A stretch of 64,000 bases of DNA from Bacillus pumilus. GTDB lineage: Bacteria > Bacillota > Bacilli > Bacillales > Bacillaceae. A program made the position numbers and the translations under genes. How positions within the stretch are numbered: position 1 is the first letter of the stretch; every line of letters begins with the position of its first letter. Where the stretch lies: positions 1,984,001 to 2,048,000 of the forward strand of contig NZ_CP027116.1 in the NCBI RefSeq assembly GCF_003431975.1, written 5' to 3'. Under the pieces are notes generated by a model, which was not told the origin of the DNA, made no database searches, and worked only from the letters and a program-made list of their open reading frames with translations. Positions 9,444 to 19,502 of the stretch are shown here, piece by piece.

Positions 9444-9983
9444 TTATACTTGATTCACTCGATCCTGCTCTTCGTCCTTAATATCTTGGTGTGAGTGAGC
9501 AATACGGCTTGCTGCTGCTGCTGCAAGCGCGGCGACAAGATCATCAAGGAAAGTATGCACTTCACCTGGACGACCTTCATCTAATTCCCTGATAATACCG
9601 AATTTCTCTTTATCTAAATAACCGAAGTTCGTCAAACCGATTGATCCATATACATTGACAATGGAAAGCGGAATAATTTCATCAATACCATATAGCGGCT
9701 CATCTGTTTCAACTAAGTGCTGCAATGGTTCTGGCAATAGCTTTTGTTCAGCCAGCTGATCCAGAGCAAGTCCAGTTAAAACCGCATGGACAATTTCCCT
9801 TTTATTCAACACTTTTTCAACATTTTCAATACAGACACTAAGTGGAAGGTTTGGATGATATTTTTCTTGGAGCTTTAGCACAATGTGTGCAATATCCTCA
9901 ATTTTCACTCCGCGTTCGTTTAACATTTGTTTTGTAATCTGCACCATTTCGTTCATTGTGTACTTTTTCAATTGGCATGACAT
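9444..9983 (-). CDS. ypjQ: YpjQ, PgpA-like phosphatidylglycerophosphatase family
   Basis: A 179-residue protein with the PgpA-type motifs LDDLVAALAAA and GLTNFGYLDKEKFGI. PgpA enzymes dephosphorylate phosphatidylglycerophosphate. The Bacillus paralogue is shorter in hydrophobic content and its activity is not certain. It follows ypjP after six bases, so the two are probably co-transcribed. Confidence 0.78.
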   Translation of the reverse strand: MSCQLKKYTMNEMVQITKQMLNERGVKIEDIAHIVLKLQEKYHPNLPLSVCIENVEKVLNKREIVHAVLTGLALDQLAEQKLLPEPLQHLVETDEPLYGIDEIIPLSIVNVYGSIGLTNFGYLDKEKFGIIRELDEGRPGEVHTFLDDLVAALAAAAASRIAHSHQDIKDEEQDRVNQV

Positions 9984-9989
9984 CTCCTT

Positions 9990-10607
9990 CTAGTGGCTCA
10001 TCCAGCTCGGCGGGGTGTTTTTGTCCCAGTAAATATTGCCGAGTTCATGATGCATCTGGAATCCATCTTCTGCTGTATGGTAGTGAAAGTTAAACCAATA
10101 CCCGCTGTGTGGCGGCTGATCTCTTCTCACATGGAATCGGAGCAAATCTTCTCCAGTCTTCCGGTTGTAGATGTGGAAGATTTTTTCGCCATTTCCGCTT
10201 GAAGGCTGATCAGTTAACACAACATCTTGAAATTTTTCGTCATCTTTGAAACTTGTTAAAACATCAGTTAACACTTGTTCAATTTTCGGTTGAATCTCTT
10301 CTCTGTACTCGTCTTCAATGACAGGTGTGATTTTACGGCCAAATTTGAGAAAGGATTGATCTTCAGCACTTGATAGTACCTCTTGCTTATATTGCTCAAA
10401 GGGATCTACCGACTCTTTGGTGTCCTCTTGTGATAGTTCCCAGCTGCGCAATTCATCTGATGTATCATAAACAGCTGTATAAGGCGTTTTATCAGGTGAA
10501 GAAAGTTCAGATGGCTTGTCTGTCATCAAAGCCGCCGGAGGAGAGACCAAACCAAAAGTTGCAATAGTAAAGAGCGCAACAAGCGTTTTTCTCATCCACA
10601 TCTTCAT
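9990..10607 (-). CDS. ypjP: YpjP, secreted or membrane-anchored protein of unknown function
   Basis: A 205-residue protein with an N-terminal signal-like segment (MRKTLVALFTIATFGLV) and a conserved C-terminal block with SGYWFNFHYHTAEDGFQ. Length and synteny match B. subtilis YpjP. AAGGAA precedes the ATG. It is the first gene of the ypjP-ypjQ pair. Role unknown. Confidence 0.78.
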   Translation of the reverse strand: MKMWMRKTLVALFTIATFGLVSPPAALMTDKPSELSSPDKTPYTAVYDTSDELRSWELSQEDTKESVDPFEQYKQEVLSSAEDQSFLKFGRKITPVIEDEYREEIQPKIEQVLTDVLTSFKDDEKFQDVVLTDQPSSGNGEKIFHIYNRKTGEDLLRFHVRRDQPPHSGYWFNFHYHTAEDGFQMHHELGNIYWDKNTPPSWMSH

Positions 10608-10760
10608 GATATCTAATTCCTTCCATAAGTTATCATACTGCTATTCTAGCATATAATGAATTTTCAGTCATTCAATTTGGTCACTGATTTGAGACTTTCT
10701 TTTTCATAATAAAACGTTTACAATGACAGTAATGGCAACTAAATTTTGGGAGGAATGGGT

Positions 10761-10835
10761 ATGCTTGAAGGGTTTTTCGTTACAGCTTCCTTGCTGACAC
10801 TGTTTTATTTTGTCTATATGGAAATTACGGATTAA
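10761..10835 (+). CDS. 24-residue hydrophobic peptide
   Basis: ATG at 10761 follows GGGAGGAATGGGT and opens 24 codons (MLEGFFVTASLLTLFYFVYM plus four residues) ending at TAA. The peptide is almost one transmembrane helix. A hairpin terminator begins at the stop codon. Strong RBS, short length and dedicated terminator support a real small membrane protein between ypjP and ypiP. Function unknown. Confidence 0.6.
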   Translation: MLEGFFVTASLLTLFYFVYMEITD

Positions 10836-10858
10836 AAGCCCTTAGAGAGGGCTTTTCT
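10835..10858. terminator. Bidirectional terminator
   Basis: AAAGCCCT and AGGGCTTT form an eight-base stem with T-runs on both sides. It ends the 24-codon gene on the plus strand and overlaps the last codons of ypiP on the minus strand. Confidence 0.78.
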
Positions 10859-11630
10859 CTTTCTCGATATACCCATAATGAAATTGGGCTGTTTTTCGTT
10901 TGATGACATGAAATTGGTAAGAGTCTGCTATAAATCGTGTGCTTTTCCAATGATCTTTTAACACCACTCTTTTTCTCGCCACCCTTAATGCTTCTTGCAC
11001 GGCTGCTTCGTGATCAAAGTCGTGCTCTGCCGCATGACGCAGCGGCGCTATACTTGTCGATTCTTGAATTGTTTCCTCAAACATCGGGTCAAAATAGACA
11101 ATATCAAATGAACAGTCAGGATACTTCTTTAGCTGCTCGATACTGTCTCCACTGATGACAGAGATCCGTTTCATCGCTTCATCTGCTTCTTCTATCCCTG
11201 TCTCCCATGTGTTCAGTCCTTCTCGCACCAGTAATGCCGTAATAGGATTCTTTTCGATCCCAACGACCCTTCCATTCCTGCCTGTCGCACAGCTTGCAGT
11301 CATTGCATCTGCCCCTAAGCCAAGTGTGCAATCTAAAAAGGAATCGCCCGGCTTCAGCTGTGCGGCTTCGATTAAAGGATCTTTTTCTCCGCGCAGGAGC
11401 CGCTTCACCCTGAACATCGCTGAGCTTGGATGGAAGAAGAACTTCTCTCCATTTGGCTGATACCATTCGAATCTTTCTTTCCCGACAACGAGGACGTCTC
11501 CTCTTTTCATCGCAAGCTGCTTGACGGATTGTTTGCGTCTTTCTACATAATCACCATGCAAATCCTTTGCAAGTGCCTTTGCTGTTTCAATCGTTTGTTC
11601 ATTTGCTCTAAAGCTTGTTGTAATGAGCAT
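10842..11630 (-). CDS. ypiP: YpiP, RsmJ-like SAM-dependent methyltransferase
   Basis: A 262-residue class I methyltransferase with the SAM-binding block LDCTLGLGADAMTAS, acidic loop VVGIEKNP and motif IV FDIVYFDPMFE. This combination resembles the RsmJ (16S rRNA m2G1516) family. The true Bacillus substrate is not shown by sequence. Start at ATG 11630 behind GGAGG. Confidence 0.8.
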   Translation of the reverse strand: MLITTSFRANEQTIETAKALAKDLHGDYVERRKQSVKQLAMKRGDVLVVGKERFEWYQPNGEKFFFHPSSAMFRVKRLLRGEKDPLIEAAQLKPGDSFLDCTLGLGADAMTASCATGRNGRVVGIEKNPITALLVREGLNTWETGIEEADEAMKRISVISGDSIEQLKKYPDCSFDIVYFDPMFEETIQESTSIAPLRHAAEHDFDHEAAVQEALRVARKRVVLKDHWKSTRFIADSYQFHVIKRKTAQFHYGYIEKEKSPL

Positions 11631-11654
11631 ATCGTTCCTCCATGATGGTCAAGA

Positions 11655-11684
11655 AAAAATGCCCTGATCTGGTCACAGGGCATT
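11655..11684 (-). terminator. Terminator of brxA
   Basis: AAATGCCCTG and CAGGGCATTT form a ten-base stem; the minus strand continues with TTTTTT. Confidence 0.85.
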
Positions 11685-11696
11685 TCAACACTTGTA

Positions 11697-12131
11697 TTAG
11701 CAATGTTTTTCAAATGCAGTTAAGACATTTTTCATGATCTCTTCCATGTCATGACCTTCAATTTCGTCGCGCGGGATAAAATGAACGAGTTCATTTCCTT
11801 TTAAGAGTGCCATAGAAGGCGATGATGGCTCTTCACCTGTGAAATATTCTCTCATTTTTGCGGTAGCTTCACGGTCCTGCCCAGCAAATACTGTGACGAT
11901 TTTGTCTGGTGCTTTTTCTGCCTTCATCACAGCTTGAGTCGCTGCTGGGCGTGCTAAGCCGGCAGCACATCCGCATACAGAATTAACGACAACAAATGTT
12001 GTTCCTTCAGCTTCTTGCATCGTTTGTTCTACTTCTTCTTCCGTTGTTAGTTCTTGGAATCCTGCACTTGTCAGCTCTTGACGCATAGGTACCACGAGCT
12101 GGCGCATATATTCTTCATATGCCATTGACAT
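11697..12131 (-). CDS. brxA: Bacilliredoxin BrxA (YphP)
   Basis: A 144-residue DUF1094 thiol protein with the CGC active site in VVNSVCGCAAGLARP. Bacilliredoxins remove bacillithiol from proteins after oxidative stress. The ATG at 12131 follows AGGGGGC; extending upstream to 12191 would run into the leader. It is monocistronic, downstream of ilvD. Confidence 0.92.
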   Translation of the reverse strand: MSMAYEEYMRQLVVPMRQELTSAGFQELTTEEEVEQTMQEAEGTTFVVVNSVCGCAAGLARPAATQAVMKAEKAPDKIVTVFAGQDREATAKMREYFTGEEPSSPSMALLKGNELVHFIPRDEIEGHDMEEIMKNVLTAFEKHC

Positions 12132-12213
12132 AAAAAAGCCCCCTCTATAAATCCTTATGTTGTGAATAAAGGATACTATAGAGAGAGCCAATTTTCAAAT
12201 GTTCCATATCAGA

Positions 12214-13890
12214 TTAAATTTTCATAATTCCGCCTGTATTGGCTGATGTCACAAGTTTTGAATATCTGGCAAGATAGCCAGTTTTCACTTTTGGCTCAAA
12301 GCCTTTCCAGTTCGCTTTTCTTTTTTCCCATTCTTCCTCTGGAACATCTACGCTTAAAATGCGCTGTTCAATATCCACTACAACATGGTCGCCATTTTCA
12401 ACAAAGGCAAGCGGGCCGCCCTCAGCTGCCTCTGGAGAGACGTGTCCAATGGACAAGCCGCGAGAAGCGCCGGAAAAACGTCCGTCCGTAATTAAAGCTA
12501 CCTTTGGTCCAAGACCCATTCCGACAATTTGTGAAGTAGGTGCAAGCATTTCTGGCATACCAGGTCCGCCTTTAGGCCCTTCGTAGCGAATAATGACAAC
12601 ATGGCCTGCTTCTACCTTTCTATTAATGATGCCTTCAAGGGCTTCTTCTTGTGATTCAAATACGATCGCAGGTCCCTCGTGGCGTGTGATCCCATCTTGA
12701 ACCCCGCCCGTTTTAATGATGGCTCCATCCGGCGCAAGGTTTCCAAATAAAACGGCTAAGCCGCCCTTTTCAGTAAATGGCTTGTCGATTGGATAGATGA
12801 CGTTATAGTCTTTGACCTCATGGCCTGCAATGTTCTCACCAAGCGTTTTCGCTGTGACGGTCATTGTGTCTAAATGAAGTGCTCCTTCTTTCTTGGACAA
12901 TTCATTTAGCGCAGCTGTGACACCGCCCGCTTCATGTAAATCTTCAATATATACATCTGAAGCTGGAGCAAGTTTTGATAAATGAGGTACACGCTCTGCT
13001 ACTTCATTTATACGTTCAAGTGAATATTCAACACCTGCTTCATTTGCAATCGCCAGAGTATGAAGAACTGTATTAGTTGAACCACCAAGTGCCATATCTA
13101 ATGCAAATGCGTTATCAATTGCTTTCTCTGTGACAATATCACGTGGTTTAATATCCTTTTTAATGAGCTCCATCAATTGTTTTGCTGACTTTTTCGCAAA
13201 TTCTCTTCGCTCTGGTGATGTCGCCAAAATCGTTCCATTTCCAGGAAGAGCAATCCCAAGCGCCTCAGCTAAACAGTTCATTGAGTTTGCTGTAAACATA
13301 CCTGAACAAGATCCGCAGGTTGGACAGCCAAACTGTTCTAATTCATTTAATTCTTCTTCATTAATTTTACCTGACTGGTATGCCCCAACGCCTTCAAATA
13401 CAGAAGAAAGAGAAATCTTTCTACCATCACTTGTTCTACCCGCTTCCATCGGACCGCCGCTGACAAAGACAGTCGGAATATTGACGCGCATCGCTGCCAT
13501 CATCATCCCTGGTGTGATTTTATCGCAGTTAGGAATACAAACCATTCCATCAAACCAGTGTGCAGATACAACGGTTTCTACAGAATCAGCAATGATTTCA
13601 CGGCTTGGCAATGAATATCTCATCCCAATATGCCCCATGGCAATACCGTCATCGACCCCAATTGTATTAAATTCAAATGGAACCCCGCCAGCTTCACGGA
13701 TGGCTTCTTTGACCACCTTCCCGAATTCCTGAAGATGGACATGTCCTGGGACGATATCAATATAGGAATTACATACGGCAATAAATGGCTTGCCAAAGTC
13801 CTCATCCTTTACCCCCGCCGCTCTTAGTAAGCTTCGGTGAGGTGCTCTATCAATTCCTTGTTTAATCATATTACTGCGTAGTTCTGCCAT
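12214..13890 (-). CDS. ilvD: Dihydroxy-acid dehydratase
   Basis: A 558-residue Fe-S enzyme making 2-oxo acids for valine, leucine and isoleucine. Cluster ligands are in [10 protein letters not shown] and [10 protein letters not shown], and the active-site region [20 protein letters not shown] is complete. The RBS is AGGAGGC. A 22-codon ORF and a clear sigma-A promoter lie upstream. Confidence 0.96.
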   Translation of the reverse strand: MAELRSNMIKQGIDRAPHRSLLRAAGVKDEDFGKPFIAVCNSYIDIVPGHVHLQEFGKVVKEAIREAGGVPFEFNTIGVDDGIAMGHIGMRYSLPSREIIADSVETVVSAHWFDGMVCIPNCDKITPGMMMAAMRVNIPTVFVSGGPMEAGRTSDGRKISLSSVFEGVGAYQSGKINEEELNELEQFGCPTCGSCSGMFTANSMNCLAEALGIALPGNGTILATSPERREFAKKSAKQLMELIKKDIKPRDIVTEKAIDNAFALDMALGGSTNTVLHTLAIANEAGVEYSLERINEVAERVPHLSKLAPASDVYIEDLHEAGGVTAALNELSKKEGALHLDTMTVTAKTLGENIAGHEVKDYNVIYPIDKPFTEKGGLAVLFGNLAPDGAIIKTGGVQDGITRHEGPAIVFESQEEALEGIINRKVEAGHVVIIRYEGPKGGPGMPEMLAPTSQIVGMGLGPKVALITDGRFSGASRGLSIGHVSPEAAEGGPLAFVENGDHVVVDIEQRILSVDVPEEEWEKRKANWKGFEPKVKTGYLARYSKLVTSANTGGIMKI

Positions 13891-13972
13891 CTGTTTAAAA
13901 AGCCTCCTATACTACAAGTCTCGTTGACTGTATGATTTTGAGTTGATTTTATTTTACAAATTTTCTGTTTAT

Positions 13973-14041
13973 TTAGCCATCAATAAATGATTGATGACTA
14001 ACATGGCTGCTGAATCTAGCGCTCAGCAAGGTTTGTGTCAT
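13973..14041 (-). CDS. 22-codon upstream ORF before ilvD
   Basis: ATG at 14041 lies nine bases after GGAGG and opens a 22-residue peptide starting MTQTLLSARFSSH, ending 80 bases before ilvD. It is transcribed from the promoter at 14,075-14,103. The composition (two leucines, one isoleucine, many Ser/His) is not a classic branched-chain attenuator peptide. It may be a translated leader or a genuine microprotein. Confidence 0.55.
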   Translation of the reverse strand: MTQTLLSARFSSHVSHQSFIDG

Positions 14042-14074
14042 AAAATCTGACCTCCAATATTCTATATTGGTACT

Positions 14075-14103
14075 ACTATATAGAGTTTTTTTGCATATTT
14101 CAA
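14075..14103 (-). promoter_or_regulatory. Sigma-A promoter of the ilvD leader
   Basis: TTGAAA and TATAGT are separated by exactly 17 bases on the minus strand. Upstream A/T-rich blocks (AGAAAAATT repeats, 14,105-14,150) resemble CodY-box half sites AATTTTCWGAAAATT; CodY control of ilvD is known in B. subtilis, but the site here is inferred. Confidence 0.7.
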
Positions 14104-14158
14104 CAATATTCAAAATAATTTTTCTAAAAAAATTTTTCTGTCTATCACTTTTAGAAAA

Positions 14159-14187
14159 AACAAGCTGCCTTTCATTGGCAGCTTGTT
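14159..14187 (-). terminator. Terminator of ypgR
   Basis: AACAAGCTGCC and GGCAGCTTGTT make an eleven-base stem; on the minus strand the second arm ends in a T-run (TTTTTTC). It is positioned before the ilvD promoter. Confidence 0.88.
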
Positions 14188-14198
14188 CAAATGTCCCA

Positions 14199-15332
14199 TT
14201 ATTCTGAGGCATTCTTTCTACTTTCTGTCATTTGCTTCCACACAGAGCCTTTCGCTTCTTCTCCGTGCTCAATGCGTTCAATTGCCATTTTCACTTGAAG
14301 GCTGACTTCAAATTCAGGATCTTGCTCAGCTTCTTTTAATGCATCAAGTGCTATTTCATCACCTTCTTCATAAAGAAACATCGCTGCACGCCAGCGGACA
14401 AGTTTACTTGGGTCCTTTAATGATTCGATCATTGCTTCTATAGCGCTTGGGTCACCAAGGTCTGAAATGCAGTCTCCGGCTGTTCTGCGGACCGTGACTG
14501 TTTTGTCTTTGAGCCCCTTATATAAAATAGGCAGAATGGCAGGATCTTCAATCATTCCAGCATTCACAACAGCTTGTCTGCGAATGGATGTTTTAGGGTC
14601 CTCCATTGCTTTCATTAAAACAGGTATATCCTTTTGCTCTGGCTGCATTTGCTCTAGATGGGCAAAACGTTTTTTCCAATCTTCCTCGTGCAGCATTTCT
14701 TCTGTCACGTCATATGCCTTACGATTCACCTGTTGATCTACCGCTTCTTGCCCTTCTTTGACCGCCTCTGTTAAGCGGGCTAAACGCTCGTCATCATAGG
14801 CTGCCTGCAGCTCCTCTGTGACCTCCTGACCAATATCCGCAAAATCACCAAAACGAACGCCATGTTCTTTCCACACACGTTCAAACACGACATTGTCTGA
14901 ACTGCTTCTGAGCTTTAAAATGGCTGCTTGGAAGCGTTCAGGCATTCCGAACCGCTCTTCTCTTTCACCGTCCGTTAATTTGACTTGCATCGGGATTCCA
15001 TTAAACATTTGGACAAACACTTTGACTTCGCCAAATGTGTCACCGCCTGACTGTGATTCTTGCAGGCCTTCTGTTTCTTGACCAAAAGCTTCTCTGACCT
15101 GTTGTAAAATGCCCTGCCAATCAAACTTTGCATTACGCTCGACCGCTAAGAAATCTGCGACATGATAAACGCCTTTTACACCTTCAATATTCAAAATGCG
15201 CTTGATCATCTCCGGCGCTTCGTCTTTTTGATCCTTTTTGTAATTGTTGCTTTTACCACCGGCAAGTGCTTCTGTCAAAATAACCTTCATGGTATTCGGA
15301 CTTGGCGTCGGCTCTATCGCTGTTATTTTCAT
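14199..15332 (-). CDS. ypgR: YpgR, NifU-N/HEAT-repeat protein
   Basis: A 377-residue protein. The first about 85 residues resemble the scaffold Nfu/NifU N-terminal domain (TPSPNTMKVIL, GVKGVYHVADFLAVER). The C-terminal half holds HEAT-like repeats (ILPILYKGLKDKTVTVRRTA, AIEAMIESLKDPSKLVRWRA). No Fe-S ligand cysteines are visible, so a direct cluster role is doubtful. It is followed by ypgQ upstream on the same strand, as in B. subtilis. Confidence 0.82.
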   Translation of the reverse strand: MKITAIEPTPSPNTMKVILTEALAGGKSNNYKKDQKDEAPEMIKRILNIEGVKGVYHVADFLAVERNAKFDWQGILQQVREAFGQETEGLQESQSGGDTFGEVKVFVQMFNGIPMQVKLTDGEREERFGMPERFQAAILKLRSSSDNVVFERVWKEHGVRFGDFADIGQEVTEELQAAYDDERLARLTEAVKEGQEAVDQQVNRKAYDVTEEMLHEEDWKKRFAHLEQMQPEQKDIPVLMKAMEDPKTSIRRQAVVNAGMIEDPAILPILYKGLKDKTVTVRRTAGDCISDLGDPSAIEAMIESLKDPSKLVRWRAAMFLYEEGDEIALDALKEAEQDPEFEVSLQVKMAIERIEHGEEAKGSVWKQMTESRKNASE

Positions 15333-15362
15333 CTATACATCCTCCTTACACACATAAAGACC

Positions 15363-15986
15363 CTACTCATCTGTAAGGCCGCATTCTTCTTTCCACGTCT
15401 TAATAAATAAACTCATCAATTCATGACGCTTCTCGGCAAGCTGCTTCCCTGCACGAGTGTTCATCAGGTCTTTTAATTTGAGCAATTTTTCTTCCATATG
15501 CTTTAGCACGGAGCCATGCTGCTTGTCTTTTGTGTAGTGGGGTTCCCCTTTTGCGCCTGCATACGTAAACACTCTTGCGATCCCGCTTGCTCCTATCGCA
15601 TCGAGTCTATCTGCATCTTGAACAATGGCTCCTTCTAACGTCATTGGCCTATGCTGCTTATGTCGATGACGAAAAGACATCGTTGTAATGATGTCCATGA
15701 TATAACGAATATCCCGCGTATTGACTTCCCAAGAAAGAAGCTGAAGCTCAAGCCGATTTGGTGAAAGTCTCCATTCACTTGACAGCTTTTCATCAATGAC
15801 ATCATGAACAATCGCCGCCATTTCGATGATAAAAAGAGAGCCACCTTCCCGATAAGCAATATGGCAGGCAAGCCGCCGCACACGATCAATATGAGCTGCA
15901 TCGTGTCCAGTCGGTTCATTTTTCAACTGATCTGAAACAAAGGAGGCAGCTGCCTCCAATTGTTTTTTCTGCGTGATCGTCAGCAC
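15363..15986 (-). CDS. ypgQ: YpgQ, HD-domain phosphohydrolase
   Basis: A 207-residue HD-superfamily protein. Metal ligands are visible in GHDAAHIDRVRRLA, AAIVHDVIDEK and the later VQDADRLDAIGASGIAR. Related enzymes are metal-dependent pyrophosphatases acting on nucleotides. It lies one base from bsaA upstream and 30 bases before ypgR, suggesting an operon bsaA-ypgQ-ypgR. Confidence 0.85.
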   Translation of the reverse strand: MLTITQKKQLEAAASFVSDQLKNEPTGHDAAHIDRVRRLACHIAYREGGSLFIIEMAAIVHDVIDEKLSSEWRLSPNRLELQLLSWEVNTRDIRYIMDIITTMSFRHRHKQHRPMTLEGAIVQDADRLDAIGASGIARVFTYAGAKGEPHYTKDKQHGSVLKHMEEKLLKLKDLMNTRAGKQLAEKRHELMSLFIKTWKEECGLTDE

Positions 15987-15987
15987 C

Positions 15988-16470
15988 TTATTTGTCCAAA
16001 AGAGCGATGATAGAGCTTTCTAATTCTTTTGGTGGTGTTTTCGGAGAGAATCGTTCAGTGACTTCTCCGTTTTGATCCACGATAAATTTAGTAAAATTCC
16101 ATTTCACGGTTTTCGTTCCAAGTACACCTTTTGCATGATTTGTTAAATGTTTGAAAAGCGGATGCGCATTATCACCATTCACATCTACTTTCGCAAACAT
16201 AGGGAAGGTCACGCCATAATTCAAAGAACAGAATTCTTGAATGGCTTCTTCTCCTTCTGGTTCCTGGTTCATAAATTGGTTACATGGAAATCCTAAAATT
16301 TCAAGGCCCTTTTCATGATATTGATCATATAGCTCTTGCAATTGTTTAAATTGAGGAGTCAGTCCACATTTGCTTGCTGTGTTGACAATAATGAGTACTT
16401 TTCCTTTGTAATCTGCCATTGATTTTTCCTGACCGTTAATGGTCTTAACCTGAATATCATAAATTGACAT
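15988..16470 (-). CDS. bsaA: Glutathione peroxidase family thiol peroxidase BsaA
   Basis: A 160-residue thioredoxin-fold peroxidase. The peroxidatic cysteine is in NTASKCGLTPQF, with the partner motifs GFPCNQF and WNFTKF. As in most bacterial homologues, cysteine replaces selenocysteine and thioredoxin-like reductants are likely. The ATG at 16470 has GGAGG seven bases upstream. Confidence 0.92.
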   Translation of the reverse strand: MSIYDIQVKTINGQEKSMADYKGKVLIIVNTASKCGLTPQFKQLQELYDQYHEKGLEILGFPCNQFMNQEPEGEEAIQEFCSLNYGVTFPMFAKVDVNGDNAHPLFKHLTNHAKGVLGTKTVKWNFTKFIVDQNGEVTERFSPKTPPKELESSIIALLDK

Positions 16471-16544
16471 CACATAGCCTCCTAGGATTCACTTTTTCTT
16501 ATCGTAACATGCTTCTTTTAGAAAATCGCTTTTTATGCTTCCGG

Positions 16545-18227
16545 TTAAAAGAGTCCTGTCACACTGCCGTCTTCTAATAAATCCATCTCAAGCGCTGCAG
16601 GTTTTTTAGGTAATCCAGGCATTGTCAGAATGCTGCCAGTTAAAGCTACAATAAAGCCCGCCCCTACAGACGGTTTTAATTCGCGAATCGTAATGGTAAA
16701 GCCTTTAGGTCTACCAATTAAAGCTGGATCATCGGAAAGTGAATATTGCGTTTTTGCCATACAAACCGGTAAATGCCCCCAGCCGTTTTCCTCGATGGCT
16801 GCCAGCTGCTTTCTTGCTTTTGAAGTGAGGGTGACGCCATCTGCCCCGTAAACCACTTGAGCCACTTTAGATAACTTTTCTTCGATGGAATCATTTTCTT
16901 CATACAAATAGGAAAAGCTGTTTTTCTTCTTTTCAATAAGAGTCGTCAGTTCCTTAGCAAGTGCTGTCCCGCCTTCGCCACCTTCTTCCCATACATTCAC
17001 CGCTTTGACTGGATGACCATGTGCGTGGCACCAACCTTCTATCGCTTCAATCTCTTCTTTTGTATCTGTGATAAACCTGTTCACTGCGACGACGTATGGA
17101 AGTCCGAAAGCTTGCACAGTTTCAATATGCTTTTCTAAATTATGTATACCTTCTAATACCGCTTTTACATTCTCTTCTTTGAGTTCAGTTTTTTTCATTC
17201 CGCCATGCATTTTTAATGCTCTGACAGTCGCTACAATCACAACTGCACCAGGCTTGAAATCACCAGCTCTTGTTTTAATGTGAAGGAACTTTTCTGCACC
17301 AAGATCTGCTCCAAATCCAGCTTCTGTTACGACATAATCAGCTAATTTTGCTGCCATTTTAGTTGCAATTAAACTATTACATCCATGCGCAATATTAGCA
17401 AAAGGACCACCATGAACGAGGGCAGGAGTTCCTTCGATCGTTTGAACAAGATTCGGTTTGAGCGCGTCTTTTAAAAGTAACGTAAGAACCCCTTCATATC
17501 CTAGTCCTCCAACTGTGACTGGCTCTCCATCCTGATTATAAGCAACAACAATAGAAGAAAGACGTTTTTTTAAGTCCGTTAAGTCTTCTGCTAAACAAAG
17601 GATGGCCATCATTTCGGAGGCAACTGTAATGTCAAACCCGTCTTCTCTAGGATACCCATTTAACTGTCCGCCAAGTCCGACAACGACTTGTCTTAACGCA
17701 CGATCGTTTAAATCAAGCACTCGCTTCCACACAATGCGGCGCGCGTCGATACCGAGTTCATTCCCATGATGGATATGGTTATCAATGAACGCAGATAAAG
17801 CATTATGTGCGGATGTAATGGCATGAAAATCTCCTGTAAAATGAAGATTGATTTCTTCCATTGGCAAGACCTGTGAATATCCTCCACCTGCTGCACCGCC
17901 TTTAATGCCCATTGTAGGACCTAATGAAGGCTCCCGCATCGCAATGATTGCCTTTTTCCCGATTTTTTCGAAGGCTTGACCGAGGCCAACTGTTACGGTG
18001 GACTTCCCTTCACCTGCTGGCGTTGGATTGATCGAAGTAACAAGAATCACATGACCTTCCTTTTGTGCCTTTAAACGGTCAAAAATAGTCAAAGATATTT
18101 TCGCTTTTGTGAAACCATAGCATTCTAATTCTTCGTCATGTATTTGCAGCTTTGCTGCAATGTCTTGAATAGGTCTCAGCTTTGCCTTTTGGGCAATATC
18201 AATATCTGATAAATGCTTTGTGATCAT
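16545..18227 (-). CDS. fhs: Formate-tetrahydrofolate ligase
   Basis: A 560-residue enzyme that makes 10-formyl-THF from formate, ATP and THF. The P-loop [15 protein letters not shown] and the block [21 protein letters not shown] (split by Gly-rich loops) are diagnostic. The RBS is AAAGGAGG. I do not recall this gene in B. subtilis 168; its place beside metA fits one-carbon and methionine metabolism. It is transcribed away from metA. Confidence 0.96.
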   Translation of the reverse strand: MITKHLSDIDIAQKAKLRPIQDIAAKLQIHDEELECYGFTKAKISLTIFDRLKAQKEGHVILVTSINPTPAGEGKSTVTVGLGQAFEKIGKKAIIAMREPSLGPTMGIKGGAAGGGYSQVLPMEEINLHFTGDFHAITSAHNALSAFIDNHIHHGNELGIDARRIVWKRVLDLNDRALRQVVVGLGGQLNGYPREDGFDITVASEMMAILCLAEDLTDLKKRLSSIVVAYNQDGEPVTVGGLGYEGVLTLLLKDALKPNLVQTIEGTPALVHGGPFANIAHGCNSLIATKMAAKLADYVVTEAGFGADLGAEKFLHIKTRAGDFKPGAVVIVATVRALKMHGGMKKTELKEENVKAVLEGIHNLEKHIETVQAFGLPYVVAVNRFITDTKEEIEAIEGWCHAHGHPVKAVNVWEEGGEGGTALAKELTTLIEKKKNSFSYLYEENDSIEEKLSKVAQVVYGADGVTLTSKARKQLAAIEENGWGHLPVCMAKTQYSLSDDPALIGRPKGFTITIRELKPSVGAGFIVALTGSILTMPGLPKKPAALEMDLLEDGSVTGLF

Positions 18228-18301
18228 GAATAAACGGCCTCCTTTTTTTACAGAAACAGCTTTATTTTTGCTCTATTTTTTATTGTAACATAATTGAAAC
18301 A

Positions 18302-18330
18302 TTGAAATATCGCCAGAAAGTTCCTATAAT
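18302..18330 (+). promoter_or_regulatory. Sigma-A promoter of metA
   Basis: TTGAAA and TATAAT are separated by 17 bases, with the metA start 35 bases downstream. The short leader leaves no room for an S-box riboswitch. Confidence 0.8.
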
Positions 18331-18365
18331 GAAGTGAAATTAGCTTTGGTTCAGGGGGTGGCGAG

Positions 18366-19274
18366 TTGCCTATTAACATACCAGTTCATCTGCCGGCAAA
18401 ACAAATACTAGAGAGCGAAAACATTTTCGTCATGGATGAGACAAGGGCATTCAAGCAAGATATCCGTCCTTTGAATATCGTGATCTTAAATTTAATGCCA
18501 AAAAAAATACAAACTGAAACGCAGCTGCTAAGAATGCTCGGAAATTCTCCTTTGCAAGTGTACTTTACGTTCTTGATTCCAAGTACACATACACCGAAAA
18601 ATACGTCGAGAGAGCATCTAGATGAATTTTATACGACCTTTGAATCGATTCGCCATAAAAAATTTGATGGAATGATTATCACCGGTGCACCAATTGAGCA
18701 TTTACCTTTTGAAGAAGTTTCCTATTGGAAAGAGCTGCAGGACATTTTAGACTGGAGTAAAACAAATGTGACGTCTACCCTTCATATTTGCTGGGGCGCA
18801 CAGGCCGGTCTATATCACCATTATGGGATTGAAAAAATCAAGCTTCCCGAGAAAAAATTTGGCGTATTTGAGCATCTTGTGAAAGAAAAAAAAGAAAGAT
18901 TAGTCAGAGGTTTCGATGAAGTATACTATGTCCCACATTCTAGGCATACAGATATTAATACAGAACAATTAAAAAACACACCGAATTTAAAAGTATTGAG
19001 TATATCTGAGGAAGCGGGTGTTTGTTTAATTGTTTCAGATGATGATAAACAAGTATTCTTAACTGGACATCCTGAATATGATACAGACACATTGAAGCAG
19101 GAATATGAAAGAGATTTGTTGAAACATGATAAAGTCGAAAAACCTGTCCACTATTTTATAGAAGATGGTGACACATTAGTCCCTGTGAATCGCTGGAAAG
19201 CTCATGCGACTTTACTGTTTATGAATTGGCTGAATTATTATGTTTATCAAGAAACACCATATGTTTGGGAATAA
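18366..19274 (+). CDS. metA: Homoserine O-acyltransferase MetA
   Basis: A 302-residue class I glutamine-amidotransferase-like enzyme that acylates homoserine for methionine synthesis. The nucleophile cysteine is in [16 protein letters not shown], the His-Glu pair in [12 protein letters not shown], and the N-terminal block [15 protein letters not shown] is intact. The start is TTG behind GGGGGTGG. Bacillus enzymes of this type use acetyl-CoA, despite the old succinyl name. Confidence 0.93.
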   Translation: MPINIPVHLPAKQILESENIFVMDETRAFKQDIRPLNIVILNLMPKKIQTETQLLRMLGNSPLQVYFTFLIPSTHTPKNTSREHLDEFYTTFESIRHKKFDGMIITGAPIEHLPFEEVSYWKELQDILDWSKTNVTSTLHICWGAQAGLYHHYGIEKIKLPEKKFGVFEHLVKEKKERLVRGFDEVYYVPHSRHTDINTEQLKNTPNLKVLSISEEAGVCLIVSDDDKQVFLTGHPEYDTDTLKQEYERDLLKHDKVEKPVHYFIEDGDTLVPVNRWKAHATLLFMNWLNYYVYQETPYVWE

Positions 19275-19381
19275 AATAGACTGTGGTCTGATGATAAATG
19301 ATCAAAATATGTTAAAATACAAATGGCTCTGTCTTCCATTATCAATTTAGTCTTGTTGTTTTTTAAAATTAGTTTAATTCT

Positions 19382-19465
19382 TTCGTAACGAACGATATGC
19401 TCTGACCGTTTATATGTTATCTTTATGTATATGTAGACCTATGAGATTAATAGTTTTCGTACGAA
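19382..19465. promoter_or_regulatory. Paired palindromes upstream of ugtP
   Basis: The 228-base metA-ugtP gap contains TTCGTAACGAA at 19,382-19,392 and TTCGTACGAA at 19,456-19,465. Two near-identical palindromes about 74 bases apart could be operators, but no regulator is identified. I see no other gene in this gap. Confidence 0.35.
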
Positions 19466-19502
19466 GTTTTGTTGTTGTTGATTACATTTGAGGTGAATAT
19501 TC

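Noticed and set aside
13973-14212. A 79-codon minus-strand frame covering the ilvD leader
   Set aside because: Its first 57 codons cross the ypgR terminator and the ilvD promoter. Only the last 22 codons, which have their own RBS, are kept.
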